Shown here piece after piece: positions 8,880-16,161 of a stretch of DNA of 64,000 bases; the stretch's first letter is position 1; every line of letters begins with the position of its first letter. Position numbers and translations under genes: made by a program. A model generated the notes under the pieces. It saw only the letters and a list, made by a program, of their open reading frames with translations, made no database searches and was not told the origin of the DNA. Source of the DNA: Paenibacillus faecis (lineage in GTDB: Bacteria > Bacillota > Bacilli > Paenibacillales > Paenibacillaceae); contig NZ_VSDO01000005.1 in assembly GCF_008084145.1 (NCBI RefSeq), positions 496,001 to 560,000 on the forward strand. The letters are read 5' to 3'.

Positions 8880-9914
8880 ATGGCTTCAATGACAATTATC
8901 GATATCGCGAAGATGTGTGGGGTTGGCGTGACGACGGTTTCCCGGGCCATAAATAATCATCCCGATATCAGCGAAGAGACGAAAGCGATGATTATGAAGG
9001 TCATCAAAGAGAATCATTACGTTCCGAACAACAGCGCCCGGAATTTGAAGCGTTCCGCTTCCAAGACGATCGCCGTGCTGATCAAGGGGATTACCAACCC
9101 TTTTTTCAACCGGATGATTCAGGTGTTTGAGAAAGAAATTCAGCGCAAGAAGTACTCTTTCATCCTTCAACGGGTAGACGAAAACCAGGATGAGATCGAT
9201 GTGGCGATTGAGTTGGAGAAGGAGAAGCGGTTAAAAGGGATCGTCTTTCTCGGCGGTAATTTTTCGCATGCGAAGGAGAAGCTGGAGCAGTTGACGGTTC
9301 CTTTCGTGCTGAGCACGATTGGTATGGCCGCGGAGTACGATCCGCACGAATATTCCTCCGTTTCGGTCGATGACTTCAAAGAAAGCTATAAGATGGTGGA
9401 TTATCTGTGCAAGCTGGGACACCGGCAAATCGCCATCCTTACGGCGTCCATGGATGACGTGAGCATCGGAAAACTCCGGTATGAAGGATACAAGAAGGCG
9501 TTGGAGGATCACGGTCTGCAAGTGAATGACAAGCTGGTGTTTTCTATGAAAGAAGACATCGAAAGCTATTCCATGGAGAACGGTTACGTCGTTACCAAGG
9601 AACTGCTTGCCTCCGGGGAGGATTTCACCGCGCTGTTTGCCGTGTCGGACAGCTTGGCCGTGGGCGCCTGCAAGGCGATCTTCGAGAGCGGCAAATCGGT
9701 TCCCGGTGATTATTCGGTAGCCGGCTTCGACGGGCTGGATATCGCCTATTACTATAATCCGTCGATCACCACGATCCGCCAGCCGGTCGAAGAAATCGCC
9801 GAAGAGACGATCAAAATCCTGTTCGATCTGATCCATAAAAAGACGACGCATGCCCATAAAACCTTCCCTGCGGAGCTGGTTGTCAGGGAGTCCACGGTTC
9901 CACTTTTCCGCTGA
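8880..9914 (+). CDS. LacI-family transcriptional regulator
   Basis: 344 residues. The N-terminal helix-turn-helix and hinge are canonical (IIDIAKMCGVGVTTVSRAIN, then VPNNSARNLK), followed by a periplasmic-binding-like sugar-sensing domain (to about residue 335, with VAGFDGLDIAYYY). The start at 8880 has AAGGGA upstream and places the helix-turn-helix at the N-terminus as in the family; an in-frame codon 66 bp upstream is less likely. There is no sugar catabolic operon beside it, so the target is unclear. The TACCGGTA sites here and at 7400 suggest the secreted-protein gene and itself. Confidence 0.88.
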   Translation: MASMTIIDIAKMCGVGVTTVSRAINNHPDISEETKAMIMKVIKENHYVPNNSARNLKRSASKTIAVLIKGITNPFFNRMIQVFEKEIQRKKYSFILQRVDENQDEIDVAIELEKEKRLKGIVFLGGNFSHAKEKLEQLTVPFVLSTIGMAAEYDPHEYSSVSVDDFKESYKMVDYLCKLGHRQIAILTASMDDVSIGKLRYEGYKKALEDHGLQVNDKLVFSMKEDIESYSMENGYVVTKELLASGEDFTALFAVSDSLAVGACKAIFESGKSVPGDYSVAGFDGLDIAYYYNPSITTIRQPVEEIAEETIKILFDLIHKKTTHAHKTFPAELVVRESTVPLFR

Positions 9915-9922
9915 TTCCGCTG

Positions 9923-9969
9923 AAAAAGCCCCTTGTCTACCGGAGCAAATCCGAGGGACGGGGGTTTTT
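9923..9969 (+). terminator. Terminator of the LacI gene
   Basis: AAAAAGCCCC near 9923 pairs with GGGGTTTTT near 9961-9969 and shows a T-rich 3' side, directly after the stop codon at 9914. Confidence 0.7.
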
Positions 9970-10009
9970 GTGATGATCATCTCCTTTGCTCCTCTTACAC
10001 CGTGTAGTT

Positions 10010-10132
10010 CCTGCAGATCTGCAGGTATTTAAGCCGGTTCACGAGCGTATGCGAAAAAAGATGCAAATCTGCAGGTTTTTCTAGCGATTTTAGAGAAACA
10101 AGCCGGTTTCGCCGAAAATTCCTGCAGATTTG
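10010..10132. repeat. Interspersed phased repeat, copy B, left part
   Basis: Left half of the repeat also found at 1740-1970 and 53190-53412, with CTGCAGATCTGCAGG and GCAAATCTGCAGG motifs and the central GCGATTTTAGAGAAAC segment. It is interrupted by the IS66-family element and resumes at 11715. The last eight bases, CAGATTTG (10125-10132), are duplicated on the other side. Confidence 0.85.
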
Positions 10133-11714
10133 GTTACTACTTAGGACTTCCTGCTTAAGTGCGGGAAGTTTTTTTTTCTATAAAAAAGGGTTTATAACTC
10201 TTTTGTCAAAAAGGTAAGTTAATCCAATTCATGAGAGGAGCGTCACCCATGCATCTATCCCCTGAACAAGTCCATGCCATATGCAAGGGCGACCCCGAAA
10301 TTATCACTGCCTTTAACGCCTTGCTGCAGGTGATCGATCAGCAGGCCAAACGTATTGTAGAGTTGGAGCAACGCGTTCAGGAACTTGAACGTCAACTCGG
10401 TCAAAATAGCAACAACAGCAGTAAGCCGCCTTCTAGCGATGGGTTCCGTAAAACCAACAATCTCCGGCAATCCGGTGGAAAAAAAGGGGCACCCAAAGGT
10501 CATCCCGGGCAGACGCTGCGTATGGTGGCACAACCGGATGAAATCCAGATTCATCCGCATGCGATCTGCACTTTCTGCCATACGTCTCTGGCAGACATCC
10601 CTGCTCAAAGGTATGAAGCCCGGCAAGTCTTCGATCTACCTCCTGTCAAATGGAGCGTCACCGAACATCGGGCCGAAACGAAGTGCTGTCCGTCCTGCAG
10701 GGCCACAAGTACAGCTGCTTTTCCTGAGCGAGTAAAGGCCCCTGTGCAGTACGGTGATACGCTACGGGCCTGGACCAGCTATTTGAGTGTCTACCAATTG
10801 CTGCCTTTGGAACGCATTGCTCAGCTTTTCGAAGATTTGACAGATCACGGTCCGAGTGAGGCTACGCTGCTCTCGCACCTCCAGCAGATGTATACCTCCT
10901 TAACTACGCCTGAGCAACAAATCCAACAGCACCTGCTCCGGAGCCCGCTCATCCATGCGGATGAGACCGGGTTTCGCGTTAACGGAAGCGGGGTCTGGAT
11001 GCATACGGCGAGCAATGGCAGCTTCACACACCTCACCGTTCACAGTAGCCGCGGTACCCAAGGAATGGCGGCGGGAGGGATCCTGCCCGCCTATAAAGGT
11101 ACGGTTGTCCATGATTGCTATGGTCCGTACTTCAACCCAAAGTCGTTTTCGTTCCGCCACGTTCTGTGCAATGCGCATCTCCTTCGGGAATGTCAGGGCA
11201 TTACCGAGAACGATAAGCACCAATGGTCGGGGGAAATGAAAACATTGCTGCAAGAAAGTTGGAGCCTGGTGTGCGCCTCCCGCGAATCCGGCAAGCCTCT
11301 CCCGGAACTGGTGGTCCAGGAAATCGAGCAGCACTATGACGATATTCTTTTTCGTGGCAGAGAAGAATGGAGTAAGAACGTCGTTGCCAGGAAAAAGGGC
11401 GTACGCGGCAGACAAGCCAAAGGAAAGGCCGGGAATTTAGCAGAGCGGTTTGAGAAATGGAAATCTGCTATCCTCGCCTTTCTTCGAGATGCCCACGTAC
11501 CGTTTGACAATAACCAAGCCGAGCGAGATATTCGTATGGTCAAGGTGAAGACTAAAATTTCTGGAGCATTCCGCACCGAAGCCGGCGCAGAACATTTCGC
11601 CCGTATTCGCGGAGTCATCTCTACCCTCCTCAAACAAAAACGCCCTATCCTGGAATCGCTCTCTTCCGCTCTTCAGGGCCGTCTCCAATTCTAAACTGCT
11701 ACCTAAGTAGTAAC
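10133..11714 (+). mobile_element. Complete IS66-family insertion sequence (single-gene type)
   Basis: A 1582-bp element bounded by perfect 13-bp terminal inverted repeats (GTTACTACTTAGG at 10133-10145 and its complement ending at 11714). It is flanked by an 8-bp direct repeat, CAGATTTG, at 10125-10132 and 11715-11722. An 8-bp target duplication is characteristic of IS66 elements. It carries one transposase gene and no tnpA/tnpB accessory genes, as in the ISBst12-like branch. The intact ends and gene suggest recent insertion. Confidence 0.93.
10249..11694 (+). CDS. IS66-family transposase (TnpC type)
   Basis: 481 residues from the ATG at 10249, which has GAGGAG nine bases upstream; an in-frame ATG at 10231 precedes that site and is less likely. 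An N-terminal coiled coil (about residues 22-45; leucine/glutamate-rich) is followed by an NNSSKPPSSDG linker and a zinc-finger pair (CTFC, CCPSC). The DDE nuclease domain has D238 in HADETG, D288 in VHDCYGPY and E425 in NNQAERDIR. It catalyses transposition of the surrounding element. The frame is intact to its stop, 20 bp before the right terminal repeat. Confidence 0.95.
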   Translation: MHLSPEQVHAICKGDPEIITAFNALLQVIDQQAKRIVELEQRVQELERQLGQNSNNSSKPPSSDGFRKTNNLRQSGGKKGAPKGHPGQTLRMVAQPDEIQIHPHAICTFCHTSLADIPAQRYEARQVFDLPPVKWSVTEHRAETKCCPSCRATSTAAFPERVKAPVQYGDTLRAWTSYLSVYQLLPLERIAQLFEDLTDHGPSEATLLSHLQQMYTSLTTPEQQIQQHLLRSPLIHADETGFRVNGSGVWMHTASNGSFTHLTVHSSRGTQGMAAGGILPAYKGTVVHDCYGPYFNPKSFSFRHVLCNAHLLRECQGITENDKHQWSGEMKTLLQESWSLVCASRESGKPLPELVVQEIEQHYDDILFRGREEWSKNVVARKKGVRGRQAKGKAGNLAERFEKWKSAILAFLRDAHVPFDNNQAERDIRMVKVKTKISGAFRTEAGAEHFARIRGVISTLLKQKRPILESLSSALQGRLQF

Positions 11715-11790
11715 CAGATTTGCAGGTATTTTTAAATTTTTGTTCCGAACGAGAAAAAAACATGCAGATTTGCAGGAATTTTATGTTTTC
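11715..11790. repeat. Interspersed phased repeat, copy B, right part
   Basis: Continuation of the repeat interrupted at 10132. It starts with the duplicated CAGATTTG and contains the last two CAGATTTGCAGG motifs and the CGAACGAGAAAAAAAC segment shared with copies A and C. Confidence 0.85.
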
Positions 11791-11859
11791 AAATTAGTCC
11801 TGTCCTATTTATCCTGAAAAAAAGGAGATAGGTCACCAACAAATAGGTGGAGGATGGTC

Positions 11860-12369
11860 ATGAGCGAACAAGTAGAAATCATGAAAGTTGAGGGATTGGA
11901 CGAACCCAAGAGGGGACAATTGGCCGAACTGCTGATCTCCGTCGTGGCGGACGGCGCGTCCGTGGGCTTTCTGGCACCTTTAAGCCGGGAGGAAGCTTTG
12001 GATTATTGGGATCATGTCCTGGGTCCCGATGTGCTGCTCTGGGCTGCGGCGATCAACGGAAAGGTAGTAGGGACCGTTCAACTGCATCTGGCGATGAAGG
12101 CAAACGGGGCCCACCGCGCGGAAGTGGCTAAACTGATGGTGCACCCCGGTTACAGGAAGAAGGGGATCGGCCGCCGGTTGATGGAGCGAGTGGAGCGGGC
12201 CGCGCTCGAAGAGCGGAGAAGCTTGCTCATCCTGGATACGAGGGAAGGCGACCCGTCCAATCTGCTCTATCAATCGCTGGGATATCGGGCGGCCGGGCGG
12301 ATTCCGGGGTATGCGCGCTCCTCGGACGGCCGGTTGGAGGCTACGGTTTTTTACTATAAGCAGCTGTAA
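11860..12369 (+). CDS. GNAT-family N-acetyltransferase
   Basis: 169 residues with a typical GNAT fold. Acetyl-CoA-binding motif A is VAKLMVHPGYRKKGIGRRLM around residues 90-110, followed by LYQSLGYRAAG near residue 140. The ATG at 11860 is preferred over the one six bases upstream, because GGTGGAGG abuts the upstream one but is correctly spaced for this one. The substrate is unknown. It lies just downstream of the IS66 element and repeat, in its own transcription unit. Confidence 0.85.
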   Translation: MSEQVEIMKVEGLDEPKRGQLAELLISVVADGASVGFLAPLSREEALDYWDHVLGPDVLLWAAAINGKVVGTVQLHLAMKANGAHRAEVAKLMVHPGYRKKGIGRRLMERVERAALEERRSLLILDTREGDPSNLLYQSLGYRAAGRIPGYARSSDGRLEATVFYYKQL

Positions 12370-12461
12370 AAAACTTATTATAGGTTTACTCATCAGGCTG
12401 TTGTCTTAGGTCAATTAGATGGAATTCCTCCCGTTAATTTGGTGCCTATGCCGCTGCCGAA

Positions 12462-12608
12462 GCGAATTAGCTGGAAATTCTACCGCTAATTCGCCGGAAA
12501 TGGGAGACTTCGGCACTGGGACCGCGAATTAGCTGGAACTTTTCCAGCTAAATTCAACCGGGAGGATAAGAGTGCTTCATTAACGGGAGGTTTTCCCGTT
12601 AATGAAGC
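12462..12608. repeat. Three consecutive perfect or near-perfect palindromes
   Basis: Convergent intergenic region with three stem-loops in series: a 10-bp perfect stem (12462-12471 with 12485-12494), a 13-bp near-perfect stem (12526-12538 with 12542-12555) and a 15-bp perfect stem, GCTTCATTAACGGGA at 12574-12588 with its complement at 12594-12608. None has a long T-run, so simple terminators are doubtful. The first two share the core GAATTAGC. Confidence 0.7.
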
Positions 12609-12684
12609 GGCTCTTCCCGCAAAGGCCGACGCTATCCCGCAAAGGCCTGAGGAATTCACCCTCCATAAGCCGGTGCTGCCAACC

Positions 12685-13761
12685 TTAGAGCACGAGCGCG
12701 CCCACCGCACCGCCCACCATTCCGATAAAGACGACGGCGGCGAAGACGAACAGGAGCACTTTTCGCGGAAAGTCGCGGGCCACCATCAACAGGGAAGGCA
12801 GGCTGATGGTCGGCAGCGTCAACAGCAGGGCGGCCATCGGGCCGGCACCGAGTCCCATAGCGGCAAACGACTGGATGATCGGAATTTCCGCCGCGGTCGG
12901 AATCACGAACAGGGTACCGACGAAGGCGAAGACAATGATGGCGAGGAGCCCGCCGCCCAGAGCGACCGGGAACATCGTGTGCTGAAAAGCGCCGAGCAGC
13001 AGCACGGAGATCAAATAAGCCGGGACGACGTTAAGGATCATCAGGCCCAGGCTCTTGAGCCAGCGGATGCCGAACGGCAGCTTCGCCGTCTCTTCGTCTT
13101 CGACCGGTAGCTGGGCTTTTTCCGCCAGCTTGTCGGGTGCGGTTTTGGAGTCGGCCAACCGGTTTGCCAAATAGCTGACCCCGAACGTCAGGATCAATCC
13201 GAAACCTACCCGGAGCAGCGTGAATTTCCAGGACAGCACGAAGGTCATGAAGACCAGGGTTGCCGGATTCAGCACCGGATTGCCGATCCAGAAGGCGAGG
13301 CTCGCGCCGATCGAGACGTTGCGGCGGCGCAGGCCGCAGGCGACCGGAGCGGCGCAGCAGCTGCACATCATCCCGGGCAGGGAAGCGGCTCCGCCCAGCA
13401 GCGTGCTTTTAAAGTTCGCTTTGCCCAGAACTTTGTACAGCCATTGGGCCGGAAGCAGAACCTGGACGAGAGATCCGAGCAGAATGCCCAGGACCGCGGC
13501 TTTCCAGACCGATTTAAAATAAGCGGCGGCATAGTCGACGGCGGCTCCCCAGGAAGGGGCGGCGGCCGCATCGGACCCGAGTATCGAGGAGCCGATCGTA
13601 TGCTGGGTCGCGGCTTTAAAGGCTTTTTCGTAATAGGGCCACCATTTGACATAACTTAGACCGGCGATGGCAATGATGACAAACAGGGCGATGAAGAGCC
13701 ACATTTTTCCCCGGCTTGCAGGGTGCGGATGTTGTGCGTTTGATCGTGATGTAGTTGACAT
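12685..13761 (-). CDS. ArsP/YraQ-type permease (COG0701)
   Basis: 358 residues with about eight to ten membrane segments. It carries the hallmark CSCCAAPVACGLRRR, plus GNPVLNPATLVF and a second half-repeat with GTLFVIPTAAEIPIIQ. COG0701 permeases include ArsP, which exports trivalent methylarsenicals; the substrate here is not established. The start at 13761 has GGAGGT directly upstream, and the upstream in-frame extension lacks a site. The gene is divergent from selD, with about 160 bp between starts, so a link to selenium or other metalloid compounds is possible but inferred only from position. Confidence 0.85.
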   Translation of the reverse strand: MSTTSRSNAQHPHPASRGKMWLFIALFVIIAIAGLSYVKWWPYYEKAFKAATQHTIGSSILGSDAAAAPSWGAAVDYAAAYFKSVWKAAVLGILLGSLVQVLLPAQWLYKVLGKANFKSTLLGGAASLPGMMCSCCAAPVACGLRRRNVSIGASLAFWIGNPVLNPATLVFMTFVLSWKFTLLRVGFGLILTFGVSYLANRLADSKTAPDKLAEKAQLPVEDEETAKLPFGIRWLKSLGLMILNVVPAYLISVLLLGAFQHTMFPVALGGGLLAIIVFAFVGTLFVIPTAAEIPIIQSFAAMGLGAGPMAALLLTLPTISLPSLLMVARDFPRKVLLFVFAAVVFIGMVGGAVGALVL

Positions 13762-13923
13762 GGATGTTACCTCCACAATTCGACATTTCCAGAAACGCAT
13801 TCTAGTATATCACAAACGCCCGGAGAAGTCGGGGGCATTGCTTTCCCGGGATTAGAGGAGTAGGCTTTATAAGGTATGGAGCAAAACCTTTATCATTTTT
13901 CACGGAAGGAATGTGATTTATAT

Positions 13924-14973
13924 ATGGCAGCATCCGATGCAATCAAACTGACGTCTTTATCCAGCAAGGGAGGGTGCGGCTGCAAGATCGGTCCCGCCGA
14001 TTTGTCCCAGGTGCTGCGAAGCCTGCCCGCCTCCGTTCCGAATCCCGATTTGCTCGTCGGTCTGGACACGAGCGATGATGCGGGCGTCTACCGTTTGACC
14101 GACGAAATGGCGCTCGTTCAAACGGTGGATTTCTTTACGCCGATCGTGGACGACCCGTATGCGTTCGGTCAAATCGCTGCCGCAAATGCGATCAGCGACA
14201 TTTACGCCATGGGTGGGAAGCCGCTGACGGTGCTTAATATCGTAGCTTTTCCCATTTCCACCCTGGATAAAAGCATCCTGGCGGACATTCTGCGAGGGGC
14301 CGCGGATAAAGTGAACGAAGCGGGAGCCACGTTGGTCGGAGGCCATTCCATCGACGATAAGGAGCCGAAGTTCGGCCTTGCCGTGACCGGGCTGGTCCAT
14401 CCCGATAAAGTCAGAACCAACGCCGGCGCCAAACCGGGCGACCGGTTGATTTTGACCAAGCCGATCGGGGTCGGTATTATGACGACATCGATTAAAAAGG
14501 ACGCGCTCACGCCGGAAGAGATCGAACGGGTAACCCGTGTCATGGCCACACTGAACAAAACGGCCGCCGAAACGATGCAGGCCTATGACGTGCATGCCTG
14601 CACGGATGTCACCGGGTTCGGGCTGATGGGGCATGCTCTGGAAATGGCCAAGGGGAGCGGCGTCGGCGTAAAGATTCGGCACAAGGATGTGCCCGTCCTG
14701 CCGCGCGTTCGCGAATTGGCCGAACAAGGCTTCGTTCCGGGCGGAACGAAGAACAATTTTGCCCATGTGGAGAAAGACATTGATTTTCCGGCGGAGCTGG
14801 ATCAGATCGGACGCTATATTTTATGCGATGCGGTGACTTCGGGAGGATTGCTGATTGCCGTCGCTGCCCCGCAGGCGGACGAATTGCTTCAATCGCTTAT
14901 TTCGGCGGGGGTCGAAGCCAGTCTGATCGGCGAAACGACGGAAGCCCATCCGGGCCGCATCGTGGTCGAATAA
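13924..14973 (+). CDS. selD: Selenide, water dikinase (selenophosphate synthetase)
   Basis: 349 residues of the SelD/AIR-synthase-like fold. It makes selenophosphate from selenide and ATP. The glycine-rich N-terminus GGCGCK carries C18 and K21, equivalent to the catalytic Cys17 and Lys20 of the E. coli enzyme, so this is a cysteine form and not a selenoprotein. The start at 13924 matches the family N-terminus; an in-frame ATG at 13876 would add 16 atypical residues but cannot be excluded, since GGAAGGA is rather far from 13924. It is followed 13 bp later by mnmH, its expected user. Confidence 0.93.
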   Translation: MAASDAIKLTSLSSKGGCGCKIGPADLSQVLRSLPASVPNPDLLVGLDTSDDAGVYRLTDEMALVQTVDFFTPIVDDPYAFGQIAAANAISDIYAMGGKPLTVLNIVAFPISTLDKSILADILRGAADKVNEAGATLVGGHSIDDKEPKFGLAVTGLVHPDKVRTNAGAKPGDRLILTKPIGVGIMTTSIKKDALTPEEIERVTRVMATLNKTAAETMQAYDVHACTDVTGFGLMGHALEMAKGSGVGVKIRHKDVPVLPRVRELAEQGFVPGGTKNNFAHVEKDIDFPAELDQIGRYILCDAVTSGGLLIAVAAPQADELLQSLISAGVEASLIGETTEAHPGRIVVE

Positions 14974-14986
14974 AGGAGATAACCCC

Positions 14987-16024
14987 ATGTTTCAGGATAT
15001 CAGCATCGAAGAATTGGCAGAGCAGAGGGAGAAGGGGCTTGTACTGATCGATGTCCGTTCTCCGTCCGAGTATGCGGAGTCGACGATTCCGGGCAGCTTG
15101 AACATCCCGTTTTTTGACGACAAGGAACGGGCGGAAATCGGCACGCTCTACAAGCAGGTCAGCGTGGACGCCGCCCAGGAACGCGGGCTTGAGATCATTT
15201 CGGCCAAGCTGCCGGGATTTATTAAACAATTCGCCGCGGTCCCCGGGAAAAAAGCGGTATTCTGCTGGCGGGGCGGGATGCGCAGCCGGACGACGGCGAC
15301 GCTGCTCTCCCTGATGAACATTCACTCTTACCGGCTGACCGGCGGTTATCGCGCCTACCGGCAATGGGTGGTCGCCATGCTGGAGAGCATGTCTTACGAG
15401 CCTCCGGCCTATGTCATCCACGGGCATACCGGCAACGGTAAGACCGCTTTACTAAGATTGTTGAAGGAGAGGGGCTATCCGGTCATCGACCTCGAAAGAT
15501 TGGCAGGGCACCGCGGTTCGGTATTCGGTGAGATCGGGCTGCGCGCGCACAACCAAAAGACGTTCGATGCTCTGCTGCTGGACGAATTGATCGAGACCGC
15601 CAGCGCGCCTTATGTCTTGATGGAGGCGGAAAGCAAGCGGATCGGGAAGGTCGTGATCCCCGAACTGGTCATGGCCAAAAAAGAACAAAGCACGCATATC
15701 CGCATCGAACTTCCGATCGAGGCGAGGGTTCAAAATATCCTGAAAGACTATGAGCCTTGGAAGCATCCCGAATCCTGCCTCAAAGCTTTTGACAAAATCG
15801 CCTCCCGGATCCATCGCCCCGTTGCGGTGGAGATCGGCGAATGTTTGAAGAACGGCGGTTACGATCGAGCGGTGGAACTGCTGCTCTTGTACTATTATGA
15901 TCCGCGCTACGCCTACACGGAAGAACAGTACGAAGGAGCCGAGTTCATTACCGTTCAAGCGCAAAGTGTGGATGAAGCGGCGGCGGCTGTTGAACGGTTG
16001 CTGCAGCAAAGGGGAAACCGATAA
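14987..16024 (+). CDS. mnmH: tRNA 2-selenouridine synthase
   Basis: 345 residues (SelU/MnmH). An N-terminal rhodanese domain (residues 1-125) carries the catalytic cysteine C93 in CWRGGMRSR. It is followed by a P-loop domain with GHTGNGKT near residues 146-153. The enzyme replaces sulfur by selenium in the wobble 2-thiouridine of certain tRNAs, with selenophosphate from SelD. AAAGGAG precedes the start and a strong terminator follows, so selD-mnmH is a two-gene operon. No selA, selB or tRNA-Sec is visible in the window, so selenouridine may be the purpose of this pathway here. Confidence 0.94.
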   Translation: MFQDISIEELAEQREKGLVLIDVRSPSEYAESTIPGSLNIPFFDDKERAEIGTLYKQVSVDAAQERGLEIISAKLPGFIKQFAAVPGKKAVFCWRGGMRSRTTATLLSLMNIHSYRLTGGYRAYRQWVVAMLESMSYEPPAYVIHGHTGNGKTALLRLLKERGYPVIDLERLAGHRGSVFGEIGLRAHNQKTFDALLLDELIETASAPYVLMEAESKRIGKVVIPELVMAKKEQSTHIRIELPIEARVQNILKDYEPWKHPESCLKAFDKIASRIHRPVAVEIGECLKNGGYDRAVELLLLYYYDPRYAYTEEQYEGAEFITVQAQSVDEAAAAVERLLQQRGNR

Positions 16025-16034
16025 GATCGTCTTG

Positions 16035-16075
16035 AAAAGGAGACCGGGCATGGAGCCAGCCGGTCTCCTTTTTTT
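16035..16075 (+). terminator. Terminator of selD-mnmH
   Basis: AAGGAGACCGG pairs with CCGGTCTCCTT around a 12-nt loop, followed by seven T residues. Confidence 0.93.
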
Positions 16076-16161
16076 GCAAATTTTGAGGATAATTATGGCA
16101 ATCCCAAATGAACCCCGCTACAATAAGAAGAAAGTATGGGATCTAGAAAGGTTGGGATTTC

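Noticed and set aside
13924..14973. SelD as a selenoprotein
   Set aside because: The catalytic position is encoded by TGC (C18), with no in-frame TGA.
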